A DNA stretch of 64,000 bases. Source: Pseudomonas sp. UBA4617. GTDB lineage: Bacteria > Pseudomonadota > Gammaproteobacteria > Pseudomonadales > Pseudomonadaceae. A program made the position numbers and the translations under genes. Positions 51,838-61,148 of the stretch are shown piece by piece. The stretch lies in assembly GCF_002386445.1 (NCBI RefSeq), contig NZ_DGIR01000039.1, positions 115,190-179,189 of the forward strand, written 5' to 3'. The notes beneath the pieces are model-generated. The model was not told the DNA's origin. It saw only the letters and a program-made list of their open reading frames with translations, and did not search any database. Numbering within the stretch: the stretch's first letter is position 1; the number at the start of each line of letters is the position of its first letter.

Positions 51838-52749
51838 TTACAGCCCCTGGCTGCGCAGTTGCTCATGCAGCAAGGCGATGAAAGCCTGCACCTTGCGCGT
51901 GTTGCGCCGATGGGGCAGGTACAGCACGTGCACCCAAGGCCCGAAGGCACTCAACGCCTGCCAGTAGCCCGGCAGCACCTCCACCAGTTGCCCTTTGGCC
52001 AGATAAGGCGCGGCGCACCAGGTGGGCACGAACTGCAGGCCATGGCCATCGAGCAGGCAGGCAAGCAGGAAGTCGAAATTGTCGCTCACCAGGCGAGGCG
52101 TGGGTTGGCGCACGCGCAAGGTCTGGCCCTCATGCTCGACCCACCAGAAGCTGCGATTGAGCAGCGGATGGCGCAGCAGCAGCCAGTCGTGCTGGGCGTA
52201 GTTCTCCAAGGTGATGGCACCGCCACGCCGGGCCAGGTAGTCGGGGCTGGCGCAGAGGATCACCCGGTTCTCGATCAGCGGCTGGGCGATCAGCTCGGGC
52301 TGGTCGGTGGGGCCGTCGCGCAGCGACAGGTCGTAACCACCGTCGATCAGGTCTTCGTTGGCGTCGTTGAGGTTCACTTCCAGGCGCACCTGCGGATGTT
52401 CGCGCATGAAGCGAAAGCACACCTGGTTGAGAAACGCCGGGCCGAATGACGGCGGCGCGGTGATGCGCAAGGTGCCACGCAGTTCGTGCTGCAACTGTTC
52501 CACTTCCTCGGTCACCAGCTGCAGGTGCATCAAGGCCTGACGCGCGCCTTCCAGGTACAGGCTGCCGGCCTCGGTAAGTGCCATGCGCCGGGTGGTGCGC
52601 TCGAACAGGCGCACCCCGAGCTCGGTCTCCAGGTGGGCGACGGCCTTGGTGATGGCCGAGGGGGTCTTGCCCAGCTGCTCGGCTGCACGACTGAAACTGC
52701 CGTGCTCGGCGGCGGCGACGAAGATGGTCAGGGCCGTCATTTTGTCCAT
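51838..52749 (-). CDS. LysR-family regulator
   Basis: 303 aa. HTH MDKMTALTIFVAAAEHGSFS and SRAAEQLGKTPSAITKAVAHLE at about 1-58, then the RRMALTEAGSLYLEGA linker and effector domain (GTLRITAPPSFGPAFLNQV). The start at 52749 has AGGAAG 6 nt upstream; the open frame reaching 52932 is not used. It is divergent from the exported amidohydrolase (243 bp gap) and upstream of the acyltransferase-transporter pair, so it may control either or both. Confidence 0.9.
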   Translation of the reverse strand: MDKMTALTIFVAAAEHGSFSRAAEQLGKTPSAITKAVAHLETELGVRLFERTTRRMALTEAGSLYLEGARQALMHLQLVTEEVEQLQHELRGTLRITAPPSFGPAFLNQVCFRFMREHPQVRLEVNLNDANEDLIDGGYDLSLRDGPTDQPELIAQPLIENRVILCASPDYLARRGGAITLENYAQHDWLLLRHPLLNRSFWWVEHEGQTLRVRQPTPRLVSDNFDFLLACLLDGHGLQFVPTWCAAPYLAKGQLVEVLPGYWQALSAFGPWVHVLYLPHRRNTRKVQAFIALLHEQLRSQGL

Positions 52750-52992
52750 GGTTTCTTCCTGTTCGGCACAAGCGAGGCAGTGAGGGGAGCGCGTGATTGT
52801 CCGCGCCTTTTCAGCAAACCCGCAAATGGCGCCGATTTGAATAGGCGCTGAGCGGCCTGTGGCTTGCAGCAAGGCAATCTTGGGCCAGGGATTGTTTCCT
52901 GATTGCGAAGAAAGTTGTGCCTGCCATCGCATTTAACCTGCCTTGCGCGTTGGCTAGGCTGCAGCTCCATCGCAACAAGAACGAGGCATCGA

Positions 52993-54714
52993 ATGAAGCA
53001 CCTCCTCAAGACAGTGGTCAGCGCGGGCCTGGCCTGCACCTCGTTGCACAGCTTCGCGGCAGTGGACGTTATCTTGCACAACGCCAAGGTTTACACCGCC
53101 GAACCAGGCCAACCGCTGCAGCAGGCGGTGGCGGTCGAGGGCGAGAAGATCGTCGCCGTGGGCTCGGACCAGGCCGTGCTGGGCCTGAAGGCCGATGGCA
53201 CCCGGGTCATCGACCTGGGCGGCAAGGTGCTGATGCCAGGCATGCTCGACTCCCATTCCCACGCCATAAAAGGCGGCCTGCAACTGGAGCTGGCCAACCT
53301 GATGGGCGAGCAGATCCCCCTCGATGAACTGGAACAGCGCCTGCGCGAATGGCGCAAAGATGGCAAGGCCGTGCGTGGTGAGTGCCTGGTCGTCGGTGGC
53401 GTGCCGGGGACCTACTGGGACGATATCCCGGCCCTGGAGCAACGTTTCAACCACGGCGAGTGGGCCGACCAGCCGATACTGCTGGCCGCCAACGACATGC
53501 ACACCGGCTGGGCCAACCAGGCCCTGCTCAAGCTCGCCAGGATCGACGCCAAGACCATCGCGGCATTGCCCGCCGAAGCGCGCAGCACGATTGGCCAGCA
53601 CCAGGACGGCACGCCCAACGGGTTTCTGGCCGACGCCAGCTATTACCCGGTGACCGACCTGCTGCCACCGCTGTCCCACGACACCCTGATGACCGCCGGA
53701 CGCAGGGCCCTGGACTACTCCAGGCAGCTGGGCATCACCGGCTGGATGGACCCACTGGCCAACGAACTGCCAGGATCGGATGTGAAGAACGACTCGCTGG
53801 GCGTGCTGCCGGTCTACAAGGAGCTCTCCGAACGAGGTGAACTGACGGCGCACATCGCCGCACTGCTGATGGCTGGCTCCAAGGCCCGCCCAGCCGACCT
53901 GGATGAGCTGGACAAGGTGCGCCAGCAGTTTCTCGGCGTACGCAATCTCACCTTGCCCGGTGTCAAGGTGTTCGCCGACGGCGTGGCTGAAATGCCGGCG
54001 CAGAGCGCGGCGATGCTCGAGCCCTACAAGAACTCCGGCCAACGCGGTGAACTGCTGCTGGACCCGAAGCACTTCGCTGAATTGGTCGATGCCGCCGATG
54101 CCCGTGGCTGGCTGGTGCATGTGCATGCCATCGGCGATCGCGCCGTGCGTGAGGCACTCGACGGCGTGGAACAGGCACGACGCGCGCGACACAGTGGTGT
54201 CCCGCACTCGATTACCCACCTGCAGATGGTCAGCGCGAACGACTATCCACGCTTCAAACAGCTCGATGTGATCGCCTCCATGCAGTTGTACTGGGCCAGT
54301 GCCGACGAAACCAATGTCGACCTGGTCAAGCCGTATGTCGATGAGCATGCCTTCGCCCACAGCTACCCGGCCCACTCGCTGTCCAAGGCCGGTGCGACCA
54401 TCGCCGGCGCAAGCGACTGGCCGATCACCACCCCGGAACCGTGGAAGGCGATCTACCAGGCTATCAGCCGCAAGGGCCCCAAGGGCGTGCTCAATGCCGA
54501 CGAAGCCATCGACCGCCAAACGATGTTCCAGGCCTACACCCTCAATGCCGCTCGCGCCATGCGCCTGGAGCAGCAGGTCGGCTCACTGAAGGTGGGCAAG
54601 CAGGCCGATATGATTGTGCTCGACCGCGACGTGCTCAACGTCGATGCCGAGGCGCTGCGTGACACCCAGGTGCTGCAGACCTGGTTCGCCGGCAAGCAGA
54701 TCTACCAGCGCTGA
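52993..54714 (+). CDS. Exported amidohydrolase (Amidohydro_3, YtcJ/NfdA type)
   Basis: 573 aa. Signal peptide about 1-22 (TVVSAGLACTSLHSFAA), then amidohydrolase domain: metal-binding HxH at His88 and His90 (MLDSHSHAIKGG), the His of VHVHAIGDRAVREALD, THLQMVSANDYPRF, and the catalytic Asp of AGASDWPIT. The C-terminal barrel-flanking sandwich GSLKVGKQADMIVLDRDVL is typical. The family hydrolyses N-substituted amides or formamides in a periplasmic location here. GAGG lies before the ATG. Divergent LysR gene adjacent. Confidence 0.9.
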   Translation: MKHLLKTVVSAGLACTSLHSFAAVDVILHNAKVYTAEPGQPLQQAVAVEGEKIVAVGSDQAVLGLKADGTRVIDLGGKVLMPGMLDSHSHAIKGGLQLELANLMGEQIPLDELEQRLREWRKDGKAVRGECLVVGGVPGTYWDDIPALEQRFNHGEWADQPILLAANDMHTGWANQALLKLARIDAKTIAALPAEARSTIGQHQDGTPNGFLADASYYPVTDLLPPLSHDTLMTAGRRALDYSRQLGITGWMDPLANELPGSDVKNDSLGVLPVYKELSERGELTAHIAALLMAGSKARPADLDELDKVRQQFLGVRNLTLPGVKVFADGVAEMPAQSAAMLEPYKNSGQRGELLLDPKHFAELVDAADARGWLVHVHAIGDRAVREALDGVEQARRARHSGVPHSITHLQMVSANDYPRFKQLDVIASMQLYWASADETNVDLVKPYVDEHAFAHSYPAHSLSKAGATIAGASDWPITTPEPWKAIYQAISRKGPKGVLNADEAIDRQTMFQAYTLNAARAMRLEQQVGSLKVGKQADMIVLDRDVLNVDAEALRDTQVLQTWFAGKQIYQR

Positions 54715-54832
54715 TAACATCGCGGAGAAACATAGTTGCAAGTCGCAACAAGCTGTCCTGCTATTTTCAAGGTACAACAGCCAGGTCGCTCTTCTACACC
54801 AGCCGCATACCATCGATGATGCCAAAATGGTG

Positions 54833-54860
54833 GCCGATGAAAAACTGTGAGATCATCGGC
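54833..54860. other. 8-bp hairpin upstream of the diguanylate cyclase
   Basis: GCCGATGA-12 nt-TCATCGGC perfect inverted repeat, 128 nt before the cyclase ATG. There is no T run. It could be an operator or a leader structure. Confidence 0.4.
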
Positions 54861-54987
54861 TGGTAACCTTAGGTGGTTTGATGTAGAGGTCTTACCGGAT
54901 ACGCCATCAGGCGCAAGGAAAGCGTGTTTAGCCCAATGGCGACGCCGCTTCACCAAACCGCATGCCTTCAGCATCCGGACGCACCCA

Positions 54988-56562
54988 ATGCCTACTCGGC
55001 CACGCCCCAAGCTCAACCTACGCATTCTCCTGTTGGCGTTCGCGCTCATCGCGGCTTTCTCGACGCTGGCAAACACATTTTGGGTAATGCTTTCGACTCA
55101 GAGAGCTGAACTGGTTGAAAACGCTCTACAAACCAATGAGGCATACGCCGCTCGGGTCGCTGATAGTCTGCAAGGGGTCTTGACGTCAGACCTCGATCGC
55201 TTGCGTTATGCAGCTGACTCGATTGGAGAGAGTTTCTCGGACCAGCGCTCGTTGAGAAAAGAGGCGTATCGCCTTCTGCGCCAGGACCGTAGCTTCAACT
55301 CGGTGCTCATCGCAGATGCCGACGGAAAAGTAGTCGTCTCTGCTCCTGGCAGCATGCGGTTGGAAGGGCAGCTGCTGCAGAATCGATTGCCGCTGTCGAA
55401 GCGGGAACCCATGATCAGCGATGCCTTCCAGTCATTGGCTGACCATCTGGTAGTGTTTGTTTCACATCCCGTTTTCGACCGCAACAAGCACTATCTTGGT
55501 TTGGTGGGCGGCAGCATAAGGCTCCAGCAAAAGAATACGATCCAAGCGCTGATGGACCAGAACGTACGCGAGGATGGAGCTTATATTTTTCTCGTTGATA
55601 GCCAGCGTCGAATCCTGTATCACCCCGACCCGAAGAGAATTGATGAAGTTTTGATCGGTAGCAGTCTTGTCGATGCCGCACTGGCGCACAGCAACGGATC
55701 GATGCAGGCGCTCAATGAAAGCGGCAACGAAGTACTGGCGGGATACGCAAGAATCCCTAGCAGCAACTGGGTGGTCGTGTCCCAGCAGCCGCTCGCCAGC
55801 ATACAGGCGAGCTTGGAAGCCACAGCGAAGAGGGTAGCAAAAGGTGTTGCGCCACTTGGTCTGTTCGGCCTTCTGATGGTCTGGTGGATAGGGCGGAAAA
55901 TCTCTGTCCCCCTTTCGCTCTTGGCCGAGAATGCCAAGCGTCTGGACGCACCAGCATCCTACGAACGAATAAGTGCGATACCAGCCGACTATATCGAAAG
56001 CTGGCAGATTCGCCGAGCATTGCTATTAGCAGCCAATCTTCTGCAAGAGAAGATTGGCAGGCTCAACCTTCAGGCTCAAAGCGATCCTTTGACCGGCCTG
56101 ACGAATCGTAGGGGAATGGATGAAACGATCGGCTTGTGGCAAGAAACCCTCAGGTCGTTTGCCGTCATCTCGGTGGACATAGATCACTTCAAAGCGGTTA
56201 ACGATACCTATGGCCATGGCGCCGGCGATGAAACTCTCCGCGAGGTGGCCAGGCTGATGAAACAAGCTTCGCGCCCCGATGACCTGGTCTGTCGCCTAGG
56301 AGGTGAAGAATTTGCTTTGTTACTCCCCAATAGCTCGATCTCAGTTGCGAAAGAAGTTGCGGAACGATTGCGAGCAGTGGTCGCATCGGCGCAATTTGAA
56401 ACGGTTGGTCATATCACCATATCGCTAGGCGTCGCCCTATGGAAAACGGGTGAGCCAGTGACAGCCACCTTTGAAAAGGCAGATCAACTTCTTTACCGAG
56501 CCAAGGCTCTCGGCCGTAATCGTGTTGTTTGTGACAACCTGAACTTGCAAATAGCAGGCTGA
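54988..56562 (+). CDS. Membrane diguanylate cyclase with Cache-type periplasmic sensor
   Basis: 524 aa. Transmembrane helices at about 9-30 and 299-318 bound a periplasmic dCache-like sensor (about 35-295; SVLIADADGKVVVSAPGS and AYIFLVDSQRRILYHPDP mark the two Cache folds). A HAMP-like/linker segment follows, then GGDEF with the motif GGEEF at 438-442 and an RxxD I-site (RPDD) five residues before it, so an active, product-inhibited cyclase is expected. The frame opens at 54847, but the ATG at 54988 gives the cytoplasmic head and first helix. Base composition is visibly more A/T-rich than its neighbours, suggesting transfer. Confidence 0.88.
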   Translation: MPTRPRPKLNLRILLLAFALIAAFSTLANTFWVMLSTQRAELVENALQTNEAYAARVADSLQGVLTSDLDRLRYAADSIGESFSDQRSLRKEAYRLLRQDRSFNSVLIADADGKVVVSAPGSMRLEGQLLQNRLPLSKREPMISDAFQSLADHLVVFVSHPVFDRNKHYLGLVGGSIRLQQKNTIQALMDQNVREDGAYIFLVDSQRRILYHPDPKRIDEVLIGSSLVDAALAHSNGSMQALNESGNEVLAGYARIPSSNWVVVSQQPLASIQASLEATAKRVAKGVAPLGLFGLLMVWWIGRKISVPLSLLAENAKRLDAPASYERISAIPADYIESWQIRRALLLAANLLQEKIGRLNLQAQSDPLTGLTNRRGMDETIGLWQETLRSFAVISVDIDHFKAVNDTYGHGAGDETLREVARLMKQASRPDDLVCRLGGEEFALLLPNSSISVAKEVAERLRAVVASAQFETVGHITISLGVALWKTGEPVTATFEKADQLLYRAKALGRNRVVCDNLNLQIAG

Positions 56563-56648
56563 CGAGAAGCGCCGTCGTGCAGATGCGCCGCCCATGCGCT
56601 GGACCGTTTCCGACACCAGGCTGCGGGTCTACGTTTCAATGGGCAGAT

Positions 56649-56685
56649 AAAAAAGCATGAGGGGCGCACTGCGACCGCCTCATGC
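56649..56685 (-). terminator. Intrinsic terminator of the catalase gene
   Basis: On the minus strand GCATGAGG-15 nt-CCTCATGC followed by six T, 15 nt after the catalase stop. Confidence 0.88.
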
Positions 56686-56699
56686 AAAGGAATATCTGG

Positions 56700-58142
56700 C
56701 TACTGAGCGAGGCGCTCGATGGCCGCGGCAACCCCGGCGCCATAGGCCGGGTCAGCTTTGCTGCAATTGTTGATATGCCGTTCGATAACCTCATCAGCAG
56801 CCCCTCTGATTGCCCGCGCCGTGTTATCGAATAATGCCTGCTGCTGCGCCGGCGACATCAGGCGGAACAACGCGGCGGGCTGCGAGTAGTAGTCCTCGTC
56901 GGTACGGTGGTTCCAGTGATCGGCGGCACCCTGCAAGCTTAGCGGCGGTTCGGCGTACTCCGACTGCTCGGCCCACTCGCCGTAGCTGTTTGGCTCATAG
57001 GCCAGGCGCGTGCCCTGGTTACCGTCAACGCGCATCTGGCCGTCGCGGTGGTAGCTATGGAACGGGCAGCGCGGCGCATTGACCGGGATATGCGTGTGGT
57101 TGACGCCAAGCCGGTAGCGCTGCGCATCGCCATAGGAGAACAGCCGGCCCTGCAGCATCTTGTCCGGCGAGAAGCCGATGCCGGGCACCACATGGGCCGG
57201 GTTGAAGGCGGCCTGCTCGACCTCGGCGAAGACATTCTCTGGATTGCGATTGATTTCCAGCACGCCGACCTCGATCAGCGGGTAGTCCTTGTGTGGCCAG
57301 ACCTTGGTCAGGTCGAAGGGGTTTATCGGGTAGCTGCCGGCGTCTTTCTCCGGCATCACCTGCACGTAGAAGGTCCAGCGCGGGAAGTTGCCCTGCTCGA
57401 TGTTGTCGTACAGGTCGCGCTGGCTGCTCTCGCGGTCGCCGGCAATTACTTGCCCGGCCTCGGCGTCGGACAGGTTGCGGATGCCCTGTTGGCTCTTCCA
57501 GGTGAACTTGACCCAGTGCCGTTCGTTGGCGGCGTTGATGAAACTATAGGTGTGGCTGCCGAAGCCGTGCATGTGGCGGTAACCGTCGGGAATGCCGCGA
57601 TCGCTCATGACGATGGTGATCTGGTGCAGCGCCTCCGGTAGGCTGGTCCAGAAATCCCAGTTGTTCTGTGCGCTGCGCATGCCGGTGCGCGGGTCGCGCT
57701 TCACCGCGTGGTTGAGGTCGGGGAACTTGAGCGGGTCGCGCAGGAAGAATACCGGGGTATTGTTGCCCACCAGGTCCCAGTTGCCCTGCTCGGTATAGAA
57801 CTTGATGGCGAAGCCGCGGATGTCGCGCTCGGCATCCGCCGCACCGCGTTCGCCGGCGACGGTGGAGAAACGCACAAAGATCTCGGTCTGCTTGCCGATC
57901 TGCGAGAACAATGCCGCGCGGGTGTAGCGGCTGATGTCATGGGTGACAGTGAAGGTGCCGTAGGCGCCTGAGCCTTTGGCGTGCATGCGTCGCTCGGGTA
58001 TCACCTCGCGGTCGAAGTGGGCGAGTTTCTCCAGGAGCCACACATCCTGCAGCAGGGCAGGGCCGCGCGGCCCGGCGGTCTGGGTATTGTTGTTGTCGAC
58101 GACGGGCGCGCCGACGGCGTTGGTCAGTTTGTTCTTCGACAT
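56700..58142 (-). CDS. katA: Monofunctional haem catalase, small-subunit type
   Basis: 480 aa, clade 3 size. Catalytic His54 (RRMHAKGSGAYG), the distal Asn region (FAIKFYTEQGNWDLVGNN), proximal haem ligand tyrosine in RLFSYGDAQRYRLG at about 337, and NADPH-type pocket residues downstream. No signal peptide; cytoplasmic. GAGGAGTAACCCTG lies before the ATG. It may correspond to KatA of pseudomonads, the main peroxide defence. No OxyR site was identified in the 155-bp upstream gap. Confidence 0.95.
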   Translation of the reverse strand: MSKNKLTNAVGAPVVDNNNTQTAGPRGPALLQDVWLLEKLAHFDREVIPERRMHAKGSGAYGTFTVTHDISRYTRAALFSQIGKQTEIFVRFSTVAGERGAADAERDIRGFAIKFYTEQGNWDLVGNNTPVFFLRDPLKFPDLNHAVKRDPRTGMRSAQNNWDFWTSLPEALHQITIVMSDRGIPDGYRHMHGFGSHTYSFINAANERHWVKFTWKSQQGIRNLSDAEAGQVIAGDRESSQRDLYDNIEQGNFPRWTFYVQVMPEKDAGSYPINPFDLTKVWPHKDYPLIEVGVLEINRNPENVFAEVEQAAFNPAHVVPGIGFSPDKMLQGRLFSYGDAQRYRLGVNHTHIPVNAPRCPFHSYHRDGQMRVDGNQGTRLAYEPNSYGEWAEQSEYAEPPLSLQGAADHWNHRTDEDYYSQPAALFRLMSPAQQQALFDNTARAIRGAADEVIERHINNCSKADPAYGAGVAAAIERLAQ

Positions 58143-58247
58143 CAGGGTTACTCCTCAAATCAGTTCACCAGGCAGTTCGCTGGTCGCGACAATGGCGCGG
58201 GCAAAGGTGGCCCGTTGATTTCATGGGCGGCGTGCCAGGCCTTCGCA

Positions 58248-58287
58248 CCAGGCCTCCGTATGACTGCGGTGCAGAACGGAGGCCTGG
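58248..58287. terminator. 12-bp hairpin between the hydrolase and catalase genes
   Basis: CCAGGCCTCCGT-16 nt-ACGGAGGCCTGG, a perfect 12-bp stem just after the stop of the metallo-beta-lactamase-fold gene. No T run follows on either strand, so termination is likely but not classical. Confidence 0.5.
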
Positions 58288-58297
58288 CTTCGACCAA

Positions 58298-59221
58298 TCA
58301 ATAGTCCCAGTACGCCGCAATCCAGCGGAAAGCATCGCCGTCCAACGCCACGCGTCCAACCGAAGGGAATGGCAGGTGAGTTGCAACGAATATTTCGCCG
58401 CTCGACGCGGCTTCCTGTAGCAAGCGCACTCTGACGTGAACTGATTCCTCGGGATCATGCTCGAAGCCGTTGTGCCATTCCGGATGGTCGAAGGCCACCG
58501 GGAACAGCGCGTCGCCAGCGAAGGTCAGGCGCTCGCCGGCGGAATCGACGTAGACGATGCAATGGCCGGGGGTGTGACCGCCGGTAAGCTTCGCCACCAC
58601 GCCCGGCGCAACCTGGCACTCGTCTTCGAAGATATGTAGCCGGCTTTGGTAGTGGGCCATGAATTCGTTGGCAGTACGCCGCAAAACATCCGGTACAGGC
58701 TGTGGCATTTCCGTCAGGCTGAAGTCGGGAATCTTCCAGAAGTCGACTTCGGTCGCCGTGACGTGGATGCGCACGTCCGGGCTCAGGCCGTTCTTCACTG
58801 TGTCGGTGAGGAGCCCGCCGATGTGGTCCATGTGCATGTGGGTGATGACGATGTCGGTGATCGATGACAGCTCGATGCCGGCGTCCTTCAGGCGCCTGGG
58901 GAACTGCCCGGCGCGGGGGAAGCCGGGGAACTGGTTGCCCAGGCCGGCGTCGACCAGGATGGTATGCTTGCCGCTGCGCACCAGCAGCACGTTCAGCGCC
59001 CAGTCGAACATGTCAGGGCCCAGGTACATGCCCTTGAACCACGCCGCGCGTTCTTCCGGGGTGGCATTGGTCGACATGGTTTCGGTAGGCAGCGGCAACA
59101 CCCCGTCGCTGACCACCAGCACGTCGATTTCGCCGACACGCAGGGCATAGCGCGAAGGCACCAGTTCCTGGGCCGGGGTGGGGGCGTCTGGCTGAACGAA
59201 GGTATTGAGGTGCATGGTCAT
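58298..59221 (-). CDS. Metallo-beta-lactamase-fold hydrolase
   Basis: 307 aa. The zinc motif THMHMDHIGG places His128, His130, Asp132 and His133; further ligands are in GGHTPGHCIVY and TFAGDALF (Asp) and ATHLPFPSVGRV (His). It belongs to the general MBL-fold group that includes lactonases (AHL-lactonase-like) and other esterases; no specific activity can be assigned. AGGAG 7 nt before the ATG at 59221 fixes the start. It is 81 bp downstream of the NADH dehydrogenase-like gene, same strand. Confidence 0.88.
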   Translation of the reverse strand: MTMHLNTFVQPDAPTPAQELVPSRYALRVGEIDVLVVSDGVLPLPTETMSTNATPEERAAWFKGMYLGPDMFDWALNVLLVRSGKHTILVDAGLGNQFPGFPRAGQFPRRLKDAGIELSSITDIVITHMHMDHIGGLLTDTVKNGLSPDVRIHVTATEVDFWKIPDFSLTEMPQPVPDVLRRTANEFMAHYQSRLHIFEDECQVAPGVVAKLTGGHTPGHCIVYVDSAGERLTFAGDALFPVAFDHPEWHNGFEHDPEESVHVRVRLLQEAASSGEIFVATHLPFPSVGRVALDGDAFRWIAAYWDY

Positions 59222-59302
59222 GGTCGTTCTCCTGTTGCTTTTTGGGTAGGGGCCATCGGCGAATCGCACGCCTGCCCTGAGGAGAGAATGCAGGTGCGGC
59301 GA

Positions 59303-60505
59303 TCAGGCCACCGGGATCAGCGGGTCGGCAGCGGCAAGGGCGGCGCGGCGGTCGGCGGCCGGTGGATAAATCCACACGGTGTTGATCTGCGTCTTGAGCT
59401 CCTTGGCTTCGGCCTTGACCAGCTTCAGCTGGCGGTCCCAACCCTCGGTGTAAACGGCGCCCCAGGCGCCCAGGTCCAGGCAGGTCACGTACTTGGGCTG
59501 GCGGTACTGAGTTGGCGCGACGCCCAGCAGGTCGGCGGCGGCGTTGTTGCCGGCATGGCGCCCCAGGCTGATGGCGTGCTGGCAGGACATCACTGCGAAG
59601 TTGCCGATCTCGTCAGTGGCCGCGTAGGCCACGTCGCCCGCGGCGAAGACGTTGTTCAGCCCACGCACCTTGAGGGTGCCGTCCACGTGCAGGCGGCCCT
59701 GGCCGTCGCGCTCGGCATCCAGTTGTTCGGTCAGCGGGCTGGCGCGGAAGCCGACGGTCCAGATCACCGTGTGGCTCTCGATGTGGCGGCCGTCGGCGAG
59801 GGTGACGCCGTTGGCGTCCACGGCGGCGACCGTGGCACCGGTAATCCATTCGATCCCCAGGCTGTCGGAGGCTTCGATGATGGACGGACGGATGCCATCG
59901 CCCATCACCGCACCGATGCGTTCGCCGCGATCAACGATGATTACCCGTACATCCTGGTCTTCACCCAGCACCGCGCGCAGGCGAGCCGGCATTTCGGTGG
60001 CGGTCTCGATACCGGTGAAGCCGCCTCCGGCGATGACCACGGTATTGCGTGCGCGGCTGGCCGGCTGGTTACGCAGCGACATCAGGTGGCTTTCCAGTCG
60101 CGCCGCCGATTCGATCTGGTCGACATCAAAGGCATATTCCTTCAGGCCCGGTACAGGCGGGCGGGACAGCTGGCTGCCGCTGGCCAGCACCAGGCGGTCG
60201 TAGCTCAGATTGCCAGTGCGGCCGGTTTCGTCGCGGTAGCCGACCTTGCGGGTCTGCTCGTCGATGCGCTCGGCGGTACCCTTGACGAAGCGCACGCCCA
60301 CGGCGTCGAACAACTCGGCCAGCGGAGCGAACATGCTGTGCACATCGGGTTCGTAGAAACGCGGGCGGATGCGCAGTTCGGCCTGCGGCGCCAGCAGGGT
60401 GATCTCCACATCATTGCGGCTGTGCATGTCCAGCAGGCGGGCGGCGCTCAGAGCGCTCCACAGTCCACCGAAGCCCGCGCCAATAACCAGAAGTTGCTGT
60501 TTCAT
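59303..60505 (-). CDS. Type II NADH dehydrogenase-like FAD oxidoreductase
   Basis: 400 aa pyridine-nucleotide-disulfide oxidoreductase fold. FAD loop VIGAGFGGLWSA at 7-18, NAD loop VVIAGGGFTGIE at about 157-168, and FAD contact VFAAGDVAYA. No active-site cysteine pair. The C-terminus lacks an obvious membrane helix, so it is an NDH-2 or FSP1-like quinone reductase rather than a firm Ndh. AGGAGCACATC lies before the ATG. Probably co-transcribed with the MBL-fold gene. Confidence 0.85.
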   Translation of the reverse strand: MKQQLLVIGAGFGGLWSALSAARLLDMHSRNDVEITLLAPQAELRIRPRFYEPDVHSMFAPLAELFDAVGVRFVKGTAERIDEQTRKVGYRDETGRTGNLSYDRLVLASGSQLSRPPVPGLKEYAFDVDQIESAARLESHLMSLRNQPASRARNTVVIAGGGFTGIETATEMPARLRAVLGEDQDVRVIIVDRGERIGAVMGDGIRPSIIEASDSLGIEWITGATVAAVDANGVTLADGRHIESHTVIWTVGFRASPLTEQLDAERDGQGRLHVDGTLKVRGLNNVFAAGDVAYAATDEIGNFAVMSCQHAISLGRHAGNNAAADLLGVAPTQYRQPKYVTCLDLGAWGAVYTEGWDRQLKLVKAEAKELKTQINTVWIYPPAADRRAALAAADPLIPVA

Positions 60506-60699
60506 GATGTGCTCCTGACTCGAATGGATGAATTGCTTGAAATAACTGCTTCAAGTTCGGCGTGACGCTGACGAGGGCGCAAATTGCGGCTCGCGTTGTA
60601 TTCCTGCAGTCGTCCGCTGTGAATTCATGCTACGGAGAATAAGGCGCTGGCGCACTTCTACATCGGTGTCTGGGAATTACGCATGTGGGGAAGGGGATT

Positions 60700-60711
60700 A
60701 TACGAAGGTAT
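60700..60711. promoter_or_regulatory. Isolated ATAC-N4-GTAT dyad upstream of the NDH-like gene
   Basis: ATACGAAGGTAT shares the ATAC/GTAT arms of the repeats at 61230-61377. It lies 195 bp upstream of the NDH-like start codon, in the gap shared with the receiver-only gene. A CTTGAA-8 nt-TTCAAG dyad also lies in this 274-bp gap. Confidence 0.35.
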
Positions 60712-60779
60712 CGACATGGAACTTGCACGATTCATTGGCTGAGTCATTCGGCGGGCAATGCCCGGCCGGAAACTCATGA

Positions 60780-61148
60780 CTACTGCCGTAGCGCGGTCTC
60801 GATGCTGGCGAGCAACTGTTCTGCTTCGAACGGTTTGGGCAGACAGGCAATCACCCCGGGCATGTCCGCACTGATGCGTGGCCTTTCGCCAGGGTAGGCC
60901 GTCATGAAAATCACCGGGATGTTCAGGCCCCGGGAACGCAGTGCCTCGTAGAGCTCCACACCGCACATTCCAGGCATCTGAATATCGGAGATCAGGCAGT
61001 TGGCCAGTTGCGGGCCTTCGGAATCAAGGAATTCGCGGGCGCCGCCATAAGTGCGCGCCAGGTAACCGCTAGCGCGCAGCAGGCTTTCCAGCGCGATGCG
61101 AAGGGATTCATCGTCGTCGACAATTGCAATGATAGCCTTATTGCGCAT
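60780..61148 (-). CDS. Single-domain response regulator (FixJ-type receiver)
   Basis: 122 aa, receiver only. Acidic pocket DDDE at 11-14, phosphorylated Asp55 (LISDIQMPGM), Thr in FMTAYP and Lys of PKPFEAEQLL. No output domain follows, so it acts through protein contact or as a phosphate sink. Sequence style is that of FixJ/TodT receivers, like the truncated regulator at 63734. No cognate kinase is in the window. Confidence 0.9.
   Translation of the reverse strand: MRNKAIIAIVDDDESLRIALESLLRASGYLARTYGGAREFLDSEGPQLANCLISDIQMPGMCGVELYEALRSRGLNIPVIFMTAYPGERPRISADMPGVIACLPKPFEAEQLLASIETALRQ

Noticed and set aside
54715..54987. Possible c-di-GMP riboswitch in the leader of the diguanylate cyclase
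   Set aside because: Only a simple 8-bp hairpin is seen; no GEMM-type conserved core or three-way junction could be recognised.
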